Assembly (NCBI RefSeq): GCF_023898315.1 | Contig: NC_064622.1 | Span: 354,869,234-354,933,233, forward strand | Direction of reading: 5' to 3' | Length of the DNA stretch: 64,000 nt | Source: Schistocerca nitens | Lineage: Eukaryota; Arthropoda; Insecta; Orthoptera; Acrididae | Shown here: one piece after another, positions 1 through 10,843 of the stretch | How positions within the stretch are numbered: position 1 is the first letter of the stretch | How the letters are laid out: each line of letters begins with the position of its first letter | Position numbers and translations under genes: made by a program | The notes under the pieces: generated by a model | Told to the model about the DNA's origin: nothing | What the model saw: only the letters and a program-made list of their open reading frames with translations | Database searches by the model: none

Positions 1-274
1 AAACCAATTAAAAACACAGAGATTCTGGCTTGCAGTTGCTGAGACATTGTTACGAAGGAAGCTGTCGAGGGAAAACTAGCAAGTGACCTTATGGAAACGA
101 AGTTTTTTACTTAAATCCTACCTGAAACCCAGATCTTTCCCTGGTAAAACAACAAAGGGCAGAGTCAGCACTACCTCATTTTGTTGATTAATATTTCACT
201 ATCGATAGAGTCTGGTATTGGTTATCTTTCACTGCGTGATGGCACTAGTTATTCACTATGTCTACTACCTTTCA

Positions 275-514
275 CCGAGCGAGGTGGCGCAGTGGTTAGA
301 CACTGGACTCGCATTCGGGAGGACGACGGTTCAATCCCGCGTCCGGCCATCCTGATTTAGGTTTTCCGTGATTTCCCTAAATCACTCCAGGCAAATGCCG
401 GGATGGTTCCTCTGAAAGGGCACGGCCGACTTCCTTCCCCATCCTTCCCTAATCCGATGAGACTTATGACCACGCTGTCTGGTCTCCTTCCCCAAGCAAG
501 CAACTAGCAAGCAA
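275..514 (+). mobile_element. SINE-C, tRNA-derived SINE with perfect TSD
   Basis: The tRNA-like head has an A-box-like GTGGCGCAGTGG near 284 and a B-box GGTTCAATCCC near 329. A non-tRNA body of about 170 bp follows and the 3' end is rich in CAAG/CAACT repeats. The element is flanked by a 13-bp perfect TSD, ctactacctttca, at 262-274 and 515-527, as expected for LINE-mobilised SINEs. A second copy lies at 14632-14866 on the other strand. It codes for no protein and would be transcribed by RNA polymerase III if active. Confidence 0.85.
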
Positions 515-535
515 CTACTACCTTTCAGATAAAGA

Positions 536-581
536 AGCAAAACAAAAAAACAAAAAACAAAAAACAAAAAACAAAAAAAAA
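536..581. repeat. A-rich (CAAAAAA)n low-complexity tract
   Basis: A run of A with periodic single C lies shortly downstream of the SINE-C TSD. It is simple sequence with no coding potential. Nothing recognisable lies between it and about 1160. Confidence 0.8.
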
Positions 582-1161
582 CGGAACTTTATTGGATCTC
601 AAACCATCGTCTTCTGAATTGCATTGTGCAGCGTCTAGCGATACAGAATGCCTTTCAGAAATGGCAAAACAACTGGAAAGTACCTAAGTTGTCTCGAACT
701 CAAATGAACCGCACTAACACTACACTACGTAAGGTGAAACCGATCACATCCTCTTTCCATATGCAAAATGAGAGAGGAACAGAATCGTACTTACAACAGT
801 TACGGCGTCTGAAAGCAAAGTTAGTCACGAGAGGTACCATTCTACTTTCTTTCAGTAATCTGAGATATAATGACGAGTTTTTTTAAAATTTTTACAAGCT
901 GACAAAATATCGTAGTAATACTGCAACACAGGGAGCTACGTTAACAGTCGTTTTATGTTAGTATGTACTTTACATGAACAGTTACTTTAGTTCAGGCACT
1001 CAACATTTGCATCGCTATTGTTTCTAGTCCTTTATGTTTTGTTTCTTAAACTTGTGAGCCGCTTCAACATCGAAAAATCGCATCAAAGTATCAACGATAG
1101 GAAGAAGTCTGCTGTAGTGGTAATGCACTGACGTGAGAAAAGACATGCGACAGCGGTATGC

Positions 1162-2388
1162 ACACACTCTATGTGATCAAAAGTATCCGGACACCTGGCT
1201 GAAAATGACTTACAAGTTCGTGGCGCCCTCCGTCGGTAATGCTAAAATTCAATATGGTGTTGCCCCACCCTTAGACTTGATGACAGCTTCCACTCTCCAG
1301 GCATACGTTCAATCAGGTGTTGGAAGATTTCTTGGGGAATGGAGAGCCCATTCTTCAAGGAGCGCTGCACTGAGAAGAGATATCGATGTCGGCCGGTGAG
1401 GCCTGGTACGAACTCGGCGTTCCAAAACATGCCAAAGGTCTTCTATAGGATTCAGGTCAGGACTCTGAACACGCCAGTCCATTACAGGGATTTTATTGTC
1501 GTGTAACCACTCCGCCACAGGCCATGCATTATGAACAGGTGCTCGATCGTGTTGAAAGATGCAGTCGCTATCCCCGAATTGCTCTTCAACTGTGGGAAGC
1601 AAGAAGGTGCTTTAAACATCAATGTAGGCCTGTGCTATGATAGTGCCACGCAAAACAATAAGGGGTGCAAGCCCCTCCATGAAAAACACGACCACACCAT
1701 AACACCTTCGCCTCCGAATTTCGCACTACACACGCTGGCAGATGATGATCACCGAGCATTCGCCATACCCACAGCCTACCTTGGGATCTCCACATTGTGT
1801 ACCGTGATTTATCACTCCACACAACGTTCAATCGTCCAATGTTTACGTTCCTTACACCAAGCGAGACGTCGCTTGGCATTTACCAGTGTGATGCGTGGCT
1901 TATGAGCAGCCGCTCGACCATGAAAACCAAGTTTTCTCACCTCTCGCCTAACCGTCATAGTACGTGCAGTGGATCCTGATATAGTTTGGAATTCCTGTGT
2001 GACGGTCTGGATAGATGCCTGCCTATTACACATTACGACCCTCTTCAACTGTCGGCGGTCTCTGTCAGTCAACAGACGAGGTCGGGCTGTACGCTTTTGT
2101 ACTGGACGAGTCAATTCACGTTTACACTTCACTATCACATCGGTAACAGTGGACTTAGAAATGTTCAGGAGTGTGGAGATATCGCGTACAGACGTATGAC
2201 ACAAGTGACACCCAATGACCTGACCAAGTTTATAAGTCCGTCAGTTCCGCAGAACACCCCATTCTGCTCTCTTACGATGTCTAATGACTACTGAGGTCTC
2301 TGATATGGAGTTCGTGGCAGTAGGTGACAGCACAATTCACTTAATATGAAAAACGTATGTCCGGATACTTTTGAACACATAGCGTATA
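1162..2388 (-). mobile_element. Tc1-like DNA transposon, decayed
   Basis: Inverted ends share TATGTG-TCAAAAGTATCCGGACA (about 1168-1190 and the complement near 2355-2380). On the minus strand the transposase reads in three frames. The N-terminal DNA-binding part (2204-1812) holds KRELTRP, LTDRDRRQLKRVV and TVRREVRKLGFHGRAA. The middle (about 1879-1619) holds WSDKSRYTMW, the first catalytic block. The C-terminal part (1602-1309) holds FQHDRAPVHN and QSPDLNPIEDLW, with the DD34E-type final acidic residue. The length of about 1.2 kb is normal for a Tc1 element. Frame changes separate the parts, so it cannot make transposase. Confidence 0.85.
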
Positions 2389-2392
2389 TACA

Positions 2393-3250
2393 TAGCGGTA
2401 GTATTGCGTACGTAAGATGTAAAAGGGCAGTGAATTGGTGGAGCTGTCATTTGTCCTCGAGTGATCCATGTGAAAAGTTCTCCGACGTGGTTATGGCCCC
2501 ACGACGCGAATTAACAGACTTTGAACGCCGAATGGTACTTAGACATACGGGACACGCCGTCTCTAAAATCTTTAGGGAAACCAGTACTTCGAGATCCACA
2601 ATGTCAATAGTGTGCCGAGAATATCAGAGTTCAGGCATTACCTCTCACCACGGACAACGCAGTGGGCGACGTCCTTCAGTTAGAGACCGAGAGCACAGTA
2701 GCTAGCGTAGAGTTGTCAGCACTCACAGAAAGGCAACACTGCGTGAAATCCTCCTATGCTTGTAACCATATTGGTTAGTTTCGACCCTAGACGACTGGTA
2801 TAGACGAGTAAGACGACATCTACATGGATACTCTGCAAACCACATTTAAGTGCCTGGCAGAGGGTTCTTCAGTTGGTAAGAGCTGATAGTAGGATTCGAG
2901 TGTGACGCAAACCCAACGAAGCCATGGACCCAAGTTGTCAATAAGACACTGTACGAGCACGTGGAGGTTCTATACGGTGTGGACTGTTTTTACATAGAAT
3001 GGACTGTGTCCTCTGCTCCAGATGAACCACATTGACTGGAAATGCTTATGTTCGACTACATGGAGACCATTAGCATTCATGGACTTTATGTTCCCCAAAA
3101 CGATGGAATTTTTATGGACGACAAGGCGCCATGTCACCAGGCCTTATGCCTTTCTCCCGTGCCCACAAACCTTTCTCGAGGATCAGTCCATCTATTACCG
3201 AAAACCGCATCACACACTGAATTACAGTTCTTGGCCTTAACCCGAACATG
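2393..3250 (+). mobile_element. Tc1-like transposon fragment
   Basis: The N-terminal helix-turn-helix region of a Tc1-type transposase is readable at 2494-2703 (start MAPRRELTDFERRMVL, then TSRSTMSIVCREYQSSG and SGRRPSVRDRE). The remainder is only faintly recognisable, and a short LINE tail at 2812-2875 interrupts it. It abuts the preceding Tc1-like copy, so one may have inserted beside the other. The ends are not defined. Confidence 0.6.
2812..2875 (-). mobile_element. 3' terminal fragment of the CR1/Jockey-type LINE
   Basis: The minus strand reads AACCCTCTGCCAGGCACTTA followed by a GCAGAGTATCC-ATGTAGATG end. This matches the last about 55 bp of the LINE at 22430-23352. It is a severely 5'-truncated insertion into the Tc1-like copy at 2393-3250, a form typical of target-primed reverse transcription. 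Confidence 0.75.
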
Positions 3251-3480
3251 GAAACCACAGTTGGGGGTTTTAATTGATAGATTTATAGTAGATAGATAGA
3301 AGATTTGAGGGACTGTCTTTGTCAGACTACCTTCAAACTTTTAGACATATAAATACCTTTGTTAAACGTATATTTGTATGTTTACATTTGAGTCACAACA
3401 TAACTGTTAATCGTTAACATCTTTATACCGTTTCTCTATGTTTTCCCTCAACTTTACCAGGCCTATTGTTCAATATTTTA

Positions 3481-4160
3481 CGAGGGCATGGTGGAAAATA
3501 ACGCCTCCGAATTTTCTATGTGAAAACTCTTACTTACATAAAACAAACGTTATTAATATTCTACATCTTAAATCTTCATGTCTACGTATTATTTATCAAC
3601 ATAGTCACCCTGGCGACGAACACATTTCTCCCAACGAGAGACCAGTTTGTTGATACCTAACTACAGAAAGTCTGGCATTGTAGATGGAGCCACAACCTCG
3701 CTTCAGCTTGCGCCGCTTCATCACTATCAAAGTGAATTCCTGGGAGGTGTTCGTTAAAGTTTTGGAAACAGATGAAAATCGTATGCGGTCAAGTCAGGGT
3801 TGTATGGAGGACGATCGGTGACAATCAACCCAAGACGTCGGATTGTTGCAGATGTCGCAGCTTTTGTGTGATCTGACATCATCGCCATATACAACTTCAA
3901 TTATTGTATGGATTTCAATTGTTGGCGCGTCTCCTGTGGTTAGATGCTCGATTACAGCACGCTGTTTCTCACGCACCGACAGTTACAATTCACATCGCCA
4001 TGTTGTACGTCACAATTCGTAGTCCTCTACCAGCAGAGGGTTGCAACTTGCATCAGCGAAACGCGAAAGTCGACCGAGTAATATGCATGACACGTAATAC
4101 CCCAACTGATATGAAGAACAGAATAAAAAATTCGGGGCATTACTTATAGGGAAGCGCTCG
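3481..4160 (-). mobile_element. Internally deleted mariner, TA-flanked
   Basis: The ends pair as degenerate terminal inverted repeats: left CGAGGGCATGGTGG with CCGAATTTT, and right (complement) CGAGCGCTTCC with CCGAATTTT. TA flanks both ends at 3479-3480 and 4161-4162. On the minus strand the mariner N-terminus (MREKQRAVIEHLTTGDAPTI, 3976 downward) is followed, after loss of the middle, by DLTAYDFHLF and the C-terminal region. At 680 bp it is about half of full mariner length. It is non-autonomous, comparable to a MITE progenitor. Confidence 0.8.
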
Positions 4161-4384
4161 TACGTACATGGCCATCAAAAGTAGGCTTTGTTAAACTTGG
4201 ATTTATATCTTCTCACATGATGTCATAAATTAAGGTTTTGTAATGTACTTTTATGACAACTATTAGGGGCGTTCGATATTGATTCACACTTTATTTTTTG
4301 CCACAATTCACGATGCGCCATTTGACTCAACATTGCAGCTGCAATTATGTAGTACTTCGGTGGCAGGAGAGTCATTAGACGTGT

Positions 4385-4585
4385 TCAAATGTTCAAATGT
4401 GTGTAAAATCTTATGGGACTTAACTGCTAAGATCATCAGTCCCTAACCTTACACACTACTTAACCTAAATTATCCTAACGACAAACACACACACCCATGC
4501 CCGAGGGAGGACTCGGACCTCCGCCGGGACCAGCCACACAGTCCATGACTGCAGCGCCTCTGACCTCTCGGCAAATCCCGGGCGG
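4385..4585 (-). mobile_element. SINE-B, tRNA-derived
   Basis: The minus strand shows the SINE-B layout. A tRNA-like head has B-box GGTCCGAGTCC, read here as AGGACTCGGACC. The tail is the complement of TTATGGGACTTAACTGCTAA. It is flanked by similar sequences TTAGACGTG and CTAGAAGTG (imperfect TSD). It is nested in the mariner-like element at 4266-6851. Further SINE-B copies lie at 12331, 26620 and 29943. Confidence 0.85.
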
Positions 4586-5389
4586 CTACTAGAAGTGTAA
4601 TCCCTGTACAGTACAGCCCAATTTCCCAAATGTTGTCATTACGTGAGGAGACAGTATGGAGTGTGGCCATCAAAGACCGCGGGGGACGATGAGGTTTCTG
4701 TGGAAGGAGGGTATAAAGACAGCGGATGCTCGTAGAAGACTGGTAGCAGTGTGAGGAAAGTGTGTGCCATCACTAAAATGTGCTGTTGCAACACGACAAC
4801 GCTCGTCCCCAAACGCGTAGGAAAACCACAGCTGTCACCGCTAAAATGAGATTCCGGCTACGGACACATCCACCGTATTCTCTTGATTTAGCCCGTTCTG
4901 ATTACGATCTGTTCGGGGACACGAAGAAAGAACTGCGCGACATTACACAGACTTCCAGGAACTGGCGAGCAGCTGTTCTACGTCGAGTGCGACAGACTCA
5001 GATAAGTCGTGTGATAACGGCCTACAGAAGTGAAAAGGGCCAATGTAGTGATGATGTGTGACAGCCTGGAAGCCTGTTTCAGCGACGACAGCCATAGTAT
5101 GGAGACGAGCATGGTAGTCTAGTCTAGCAAGAGCGATTTTTCTGACGGTGCCCACTCTCCACACGCTAGCGTCACAAGCCTGTAAATATCCGCAATGTTT
5201 ACACCCTACTTCCGCAGCAATCACATCGTTCAGTATTGTTCTTGATGATGACACTGCATGTTGTCCGCTCCCGTAATAACAGCAACTGGAAAATCAGGCT
5301 GTACGGTGCAGGGATTGCATTTCTGGTGATTGTGCTGCCACTTACAGTTAGACCAAAATACACACTGTCCAAAATTGAAGCAAAAACAG

Positions 5390-6745
5390 AACTTTTCAAA
5401 AGTTTCTTTTATTTTGCCACAAAACAGTATAAACAGATGACTGTAAAATAGAAACAATGTAAAGAGTACAGAACGTATTCAACTGCAACGTGCATAATGG
5501 AAGACAAAAATGTTCTTCGTTTTTTTTCCAAATTAACGGATTTTCATACATACTCCGATTACTGGTTAATGTGCTCAGTATGGGGTGTGACCACTTATGG
5601 CAGCAGTACAGGTCTGAAACGATGGTTATAACGCACATTCTTTCCGCAGAGCTGTTCGCTACTCTTGGAGACTGGTTGGTGGATGCTAACATGATGGAAG
5701 CCGTATCCCTAGTGCATCCCAGAGTTGCTCTATGGGATGCAGGTCGGGAGAGCGAGCATACCACGCCAAGCGTGCAGATTATTCCATTTCGAAGAAAATA
5801 TCAACCACCCGTGCTCTATCGTCCGTCTGGGCCCACAACACCTCACAACAATCCCATGATCTCGCCACGATACCTGACAACAGTTAAACCTTGCCGATCC
5901 AACCGTACAAGTTCATGAAGAAACATTGCAGAAGTCAACATAGCCCCTCCTCACAAATTAAGGGCCCTTTTCGACAAAGGTCTCTTTCCACAATGTTTGG
6001 GTCCCGAAATTGTGTTCCACATTCCTTCCAGATCTGAATACGTCGAGAATCACTCTCCAAACCAAACCAAATCGGGACTCATCTATAAAAAGAACATTGG
6101 CTCACTGTTCGACCGTCCAGGTGGCGTGTTGAGAGTTCCCTTCTCTGATGACGAGTCAGAGGTACACATATGGCAGGTCTCCAACATAAAAGGCAACTTA
6201 TCAGAAGCCTTCTGTTCACCGTTTGCCTCGATACAGCACGTCCAGTGGATGCTATGAGGTCAGATGACAGTTGCCGTGCAGCGTACGGCGATACCGACGT
6301 CCCCTTACAGCCGAATAACGGTCCTCTCTTTCTGATGTCACATGTGGTCTGTCCTGCTTCGGGAGATAGTTCCAGTCTCTATGAACTGCCGCCACATCTG
6401 AAAAATAACAGAACGATTTACGATAAGCCAATCCGGCCACATCAGTGTGCGACAGTACTGCTCCCATTCTTCCTGCGTCCCTCTACCGCAGAGACTCTGG
6501 TAGGCATCTTCTCTGGGCCATCCTACACCGCCTATGGCTGTGTACACTAAGATTGTGGATGTGGACTACCCGGCAAACATTACCGCATCTGATAGGTGCC
6601 ATGACGTCATCGTTGGCATGGTTGTTCGTTGATCGGAATGCCATCTTCCGTGCAGAACGCGATTGTACGGACATCTGTTGCCAGTTTGTTCGATAATATC
6701 GCGAATTAGACACAGGATGGGCAAATAGTGGTTTGTTGCTTTAAT
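5390..6745 (-). mobile_element. Tc1-like transposon, heavily decayed, nested
   Basis: On the minus strand the C-terminal catalytic block WYARSPDLHPIEQLWDALG reads at about 5785-5728, and an N-terminal region with RQFIETGTISRSR lies near 6400. Between them all frames are broken. It sits inside the mariner-like element at 4266-6851. Exact ends were not found. It is assigned to the Tc1 group by the SPDLxPIExLWD motif. Confidence 0.65.
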
Positions 6746-6859
6746 TTAGGACAGCAGTGTATTACATTCTTGCAACTGTAAGGATGAGTCAAATGATTCA
6801 TCATGAAAAATGGGAAAAAATAAAATGTAAATCGATTTGGAACGCCCATCGTAGAATAA

Positions 6860-7740
6860 ATTTGTCAATAATGTATTACAGAATTTCAGTTATCAGGAAC
6901 CATACTGTATATTTTCCACTTGGATTTAAACAATGACAATCAACTGTTTTTAAACTGTTAATATTGAATTATGTCTTTCAAACAGTCTTCGAGCTGCGAC
7001 TTGAAATGCTGGTTAGCTGTATGTAGGAGAGGTTCTGGCCGTGCCTTCGACGAAGTACAACTCTTATGCGCTTGTACAGAGGTCAATGAGTTGAGCTCAG
7101 AGGAAGTCTCTGTACGATTTCTCTGTACGATTTCATGTTCCGCTGCTTACAGGCAAGGGTAATCAATAAGCTGAACCTTCATACGGGAATCTCTGTCTCT
7201 GCATTTCTGTGTTATGCCTTGGTTCATCACCAATCGACGTTCGATATTAATTTTTTTGACAGGGTTAAAGATTGTTTTGTTCCTGGCAATTGATATTTTA
7301 TCCACTGTCATAAAGGCATCCTAAGTTCGTATATGCCTCGCTAGATTGCACTAGAACACAGAGACAAAAGTGTCACCACGTAGCACGAGTTTCACGAAGG
7401 ATTAGATGAAATGAGGACTGGAAACCTGTCCCTACTTAAGTTGCTAACAAGTTTATTCCTTGCTAATAGCGGTCGCTTGATGTAGCACTTTATTTACAAG
7501 TTTATTTTTCTTCCTTGAGGTGCCTTTAGACGTTTGCGTAACATATGCATTGGATGTAACTGCCAACAGCATGTATTTCAGACATTATTGAAGGGGACAG
7601 AAAAACGTCGGTAGGTCTCTCCGGCACTGGAGAATTAGACCACACTGATAAAGATTCACAGCCTCCCTCAGTATGACAATCACAAGCCGCGACTGTCTCG
7701 TAACCACTTGCATTGAATTTTAGAGTGTTTCATTATATTC
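6860..7740. other. Unassigned intergenic DNA
   Basis: No transposase, RT, SINE or tRNA-like motif was recognised. The reading frames here are short (63 codons or less) and resemble no family known to me. Confidence 0.5.
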
Positions 7741-7746
7741 TTTCTT

Positions 7747-7926
7747 CAGTCAGGTGACCATGTAGTTAAGTTTTCTGAAACTACAGTTTTAAGTGATACC
7801 ACGAGCTATTACCCACGACTGTATAGGGAGGCTATTGAAATTTATAAACATGAAGATAATTTTAATAGAAATGAAGAGGCCTCGAAATTAAGCGAGATAT
7901 GGACAGTGGCGTTACAGAGTCGATAA
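7747..7926 (+). pseudogene. Penelope-like element, C-terminal end of the GIY-YIG region (fragment)
   Basis: An open frame without its own start ends at TAA 7924-7926. It contains SGDHVVKFSETTVL, then SYYPRLYREAIEIYKH, then EDNFNRNEEASKLS-IW. The pattern (acidic-T-V-L, YY-RL-REAIEI-KH, NFNR-E, L-IW) is that of the extreme C-terminus of Penelope-like reverse transcriptase/endonuclease proteins. The closely similar end at 63808-64000 supports the reading. Only about 59 residues remain of a protein usually 800 residues or more. The downstream 200 bp would be the element's terminal region. Confidence 0.7.
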
Positions 7927-8089
7927 GTGATTTTTATCTATGACGGACTATTATCGATAGTTACATTTTATCTTTGACTAGTTTTCTCTCTGCTACTATG
8001 TGCAAGTAAGACCATGCCCACTTTCCTCGGTATTTAGGCCGCTCTCCGACGCCCGACTCGTCAGTCGGCAAGACTCAGCAGACCAGCCA

Positions 8090-8135
8090 TAACCCCTGAG
8101 GATGTCCAACGTAGTATTGGACGAAACGTTGGGAA
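8090..8135 (+). ncRNA. Hammerhead-like motif in the Penelope-like terminal region, probably inactive
   Basis: CTGAGGA (8096-8102) fits the hammerhead core CUGANGA. A hairpin follows with 6-bp stem GTCCAA/TTGGAC and loop 8110-8116, then GAAAC (8123-8127). The third core strand should read GUC about four bases later, but the sequence is GGA. The self-cleavage site is therefore apparently lost. A TATTTA box lies about 65 bp upstream. PLE terminal repeats are known to carry a promoter and hammerhead motifs. Confidence 0.45.
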
Positions 8136-8437
8136 TAGAAGAATTCCATGGACCACGGCCATATAACGCGGAAGAATTATCAACAACAGTACCATTCGGC
8201 CGTGAAAGCCTTCATTGTATGATACGTAAGTATCCTCTCGTCGTGGTTGAGTTTGTACACGGTGGACAAAATCACCCTGTATATATTTTAGACAGCCCAA
8301 AACAAAATGGAATAAAAATAAAAAAATGTCTTTCTGCACGCGCCATGATTTGGTTTTGCTCTTTAACGCACTCCAGCTCACCTAGGTTCAAGTTGCCATG
8401 CAAGGAGATCTCCCGTTCCATTTATGCCTTGAAGATG

Positions 8438-8631
8438 GTTCAAATGGCTCTGAGCACTATGGGACTTAACATCTGAGGTCATCAGTCCCTTAGAACGTAG
8501 AACTACTTAAACCTAACTAACCTAACGACATCACACACATTCATGCCCGAGGCGGGATTCGAACCTGCGACCGTAGCGGTTGCGTGGTTCTACACTGAAG
8601 CGCCTAGAACCGCTCGGCCACATCGGCCGGC
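8438..8631 (-). mobile_element. SINE-A, tRNA-derived, perfect 12-bp TSD
   Basis: Family description: a tRNA-like head with A-box TGGCCGAGCGG and B-box GGTTCGAATCC, a central region with GATGTCCTTAGGTTAGTTAG, and a tail ending CAGAGCCATTTGAACCATTTT. It is about 190 bp and non-coding. This copy is on the minus strand, flanked by gccttgaagatg at 8426-8437 and 8632-8643. Confidence 0.95.
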
Positions 8632-8739
8632 GCCTTGAAGATGACGGGCGTCGAAGTATCGGCTTATTGCCGTAGACGTTACCCGGCTGCATTGGAACAC
8701 TGGATACGCCAGGAGAAGATGAAGTCTGGCCACCCCTAC

Positions 8740-9070
8740 ACTTGTTTCGCGGCACCCGCGGCCGAACTCGTAACCTCCTCGCCGCCCGCCAGCGACCTTC
8801 ACCCGGCAGCGGCAGGTGGCAGCAGAGGCCACGCCACAGCAGGGCAGGAGAAGGAAAGGCTGGTCGCGGAGGTCAGGCATCGGCGGCGGTAACGAAGCAC
8901 GCCCGCCTCATGACTTATTCATCCCGCACTGGCGAGACGGCTGGCGGCGCCCTGTCTATAACACGGCCCACGCCGCTGCTCCGCGGCGTGGCGTGCACGT
9001 CGCAGCCCCGCGAGCCATCCACTTGTCGCTGCCAGCTGATCACCCAATACCGCCGGCTGCGTCACTCTTG
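8740..9070. other. GC- and CpG-rich segment
   Basis: The base composition is visibly far more G+C- and CpG-rich than the flanks (e.g. GCGGCACCCGCGGCC). Long frames run through it on both strands, which GC-rich DNA produces by chance. It could be a host regulatory island or the 5' region of an unrecognised element. I see no splice-supported exon. Confidence 0.4.
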
Positions 9071-9239
9071 TACGCCGGAACAGCTGGCCGGATTTCCAAT
9101 TTATTTACCCACATCAACTCTAAATGCAGGGTGTATCACAATTAACGGCGCAAACGCGTACAAAGTACACGACACTCTACTGAATCGCCAAATAAAATGA
9201 TATAGCCTTGCCTATTCAAATATAGAGCTATGTTAACAG

Positions 9240-9503
9240 TGAGATCACCGAAGTTAGCCGCTGTCAGGCGCGGTCGGCACTTGGATCGGTGACCATCCAG
9301 GCCGCCATGCGCTGTTGCCATTTTTCGGGGTGCACTGAGCCTCGTGAGCTACTCGACCGAATCGTAGCGGCTTCGGTCAAGAATACCATCACCACGACCG
9401 GGAGAGCGGTGTGCTGAACCCACGCCCCTCCTATCCGCATCCTCCACTGAGGATGACACGGCGGTCGGATGGTCCCGTAGGTGACTCGTGGCCTGAAGAC
9501 GGA
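9240..9503 (+). mobile_element. 5S rRNA-derived SINE (SINE3-like)
   Basis: The first about 80 bp read GATCACCGAAGTTAGC, GGCGCGGTCGGCACTTGGAT and CGGTGACCATCCAGG. This tracks the internal promoter half of 5S rRNA (known form GATCACCGAAGTTAAGC, CGGTCAGTACTTGGATGGG, TGACCGCCTGGG). A body of about 180 bp with GACACGGCGGTCGGATGG follows. It is flanked by gttaacag (9232-9239) and gttaaaag (9504-9511), a near-perfect 8-bp TSD within the Tc1-like copy. It would be transcribed from a 5S-type internal promoter. Confidence 0.8.
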
Positions 9504-9956
9504 GTTAAAAGGCAGATTACGGCGCTGCCGTCGCCAACGCCTAAATAAGACAAAAATTGTCTGGCACACTTGTCAGATCGATTACTGCTGCTACAATGGC
9601 AGGTTATCAAGATTTAAGTGAGTTTTAACGTAGTGTTATAGTCGGCGCATGAATGATGACAAACAGCATCTCCGAGGTAGCAATGAAGTGGGGATTTTCC
9701 CACTCGACCATTTCACGGGTGCACCGTGAATATCAGCAATCCGCTAAACCATCAAATATCCGACATCACTGCGGCCGGAAAAAGATCCTGCAAGAACGGA
9801 ACCAACGACGACTGCCGAGAATCGTAATACCCTTTCTCAAACCGCTGCAGATTTCAATGCTGGGCCATCAACAAGTGTCCGCGTGCGAACCATTTAACGA
9901 AACATCATCGATAAGGACTTTCGGAGCCGAAGATCCACTCGTATACCCTTGATGAC

Positions 9957-10038
9957 TGCACAACACAAAGCGTTACGCCTAGTCGGGGCGCATCAACACC
10001 GACATTGGAATTCTTGATGACTGGAAACGTGTTGCCTG
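9957..10038 (+). repeat. 82-bp perfect direct duplication, first copy
   Basis: Bases 9957-10038 recur without mismatch at 10255-10336, offset 298 bp. The unit begins TGCACAACACAAAGCG and ends GTGTTGCCTG. In the parent Tc1 family the segment belongs between the N-terminal part and the DEx catalytic block. The first copy is in register; the second copy is the displaced one. Confidence 0.95.
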
Positions 10039-10254
10039 GTCGCACAAGTCTCGTTTCAAACTGTACCGAGCGGTTGGACGTGTACGGGTATGGAAACAAC
10101 CTCATTAACCCATGGACCCTGCATGTCAGCAGAGGACTGTTCAAGCTGGTGGAGGCTCTGTAATGGTGTGGGGGTGTGCAGTTCGAGTGATGTAGGACCC
10201 CTGATACGTCTAGACACGACTCTGACAGGTACGTAAGAATCCCGTCTCAGCACA

Positions 10255-10336
10255 TGCACAACACAAAGCGTTACGCCTAGTCGGGGCGCATCAACACCGA
10301 CATTGGAATTCTTGATGACTGGAAACGTGTTGCCTG
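10255..10336 (+). repeat. 82-bp perfect direct duplication, second copy
   Basis: It is identical to 9957-10038. It interrupts the Tc1-like sequence after GTACGTAAGAATCC and replaces part of the region before the HCAFRRTWAI-type segment. Absence of any mismatch, in an element otherwise broken by many changes, implies the duplication is much younger than the element. Confidence 0.95.
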
Positions 10337-10652
10337 TCCATTGTGTTGCATGTCCATTGTGCATTCCGACGGACCTGGGCAATTCTAGCAGGAAAATGCG
10401 ACATCTCACACGTCCAGAATTGCTACAGAGTGCCTGCAGGAACGCTCTTCTGAGTTTAAACACTTCCGCTGGCTACCAAAGTCCCCAGACATGAACATTA
10501 TTGAGCATATCTGGGATGCCTTGCAGCGTGCTGTTCAGAAGATATCTCCACGTACTCGTACTCTTTCGGATTTATGGACAGTCCTGCAGGATTCATGGTG
10601 TCCGTTCCCTCCAGCACTACTTCAGACATCAGTCGAGTCCGTGCTACGTAGT

Positions 10653-10843
10653 TCAAATGGCTCTGAGCACTACGCGACTTAACTTCTGAGGTCATCAGTC
10701 GCCTAGAACTTAGAACTAATTAAACATAAGCAACCTAAGGACATCACACACATCATTGCCCGAGGTAAGATTCGAACCCGCGCTCGTAGCGGTCGCTCGG
10801 CTCCAGACTGTAGCGCCTAGAACCGCACGGCCACTCCGGCCGG
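10653..10843 (-). mobile_element. SINE-A nested in Tc1-like element, perfect 14-bp TSD
   Basis: The head (minus strand) has a B-box variant GGTTCGAATCTT and the usual tail. TSD ccgtgctacgtagt lies at 10639-10652 and 10844-10857. The Tc1-like reading resumes directly after it (GTTGCGGCACTTCCGCGTGC), proving the order of insertion. Confidence 0.95.

Larger units (their letters stand above)
4266..6851 (+). mobile_element. Mariner-like transposon carrying nested insertions
   Basis: The terminal inverted repeats are about 38 bp and diverged: left GGGGCGTTCGATATTGATTC, right (complement) GGGCGTTCCAAATCGATTTA. Both continue into CA(C/T)TTTATTTTTT. TA flanks the ends. A transposase C-terminal segment at 4780-5061 has HDNARPQT and YSLDLARSDYDLFG with exactly 34 residues between the two aspartates (DD34D, mariner type). 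Its size of 2.6 kb against the usual 1.3 kb is explained by a SINE-B (4385-4585) and a Tc1-like copy (about 5390-6745) inside it. Confidence 0.75.

Noticed and set aside
5260-5300. Terminal inverted repeat pair for the nested Tc1-like copy (with 6760-6781)
   Set aside because: The similar words are in the wrong relative orientation for inverted repeats.
5490-5918. 142-codon plus-strand frame
   Set aside because: It lies antisense to the Tc1-like SPDLHPIEQLWD block. It is a shadow frame.
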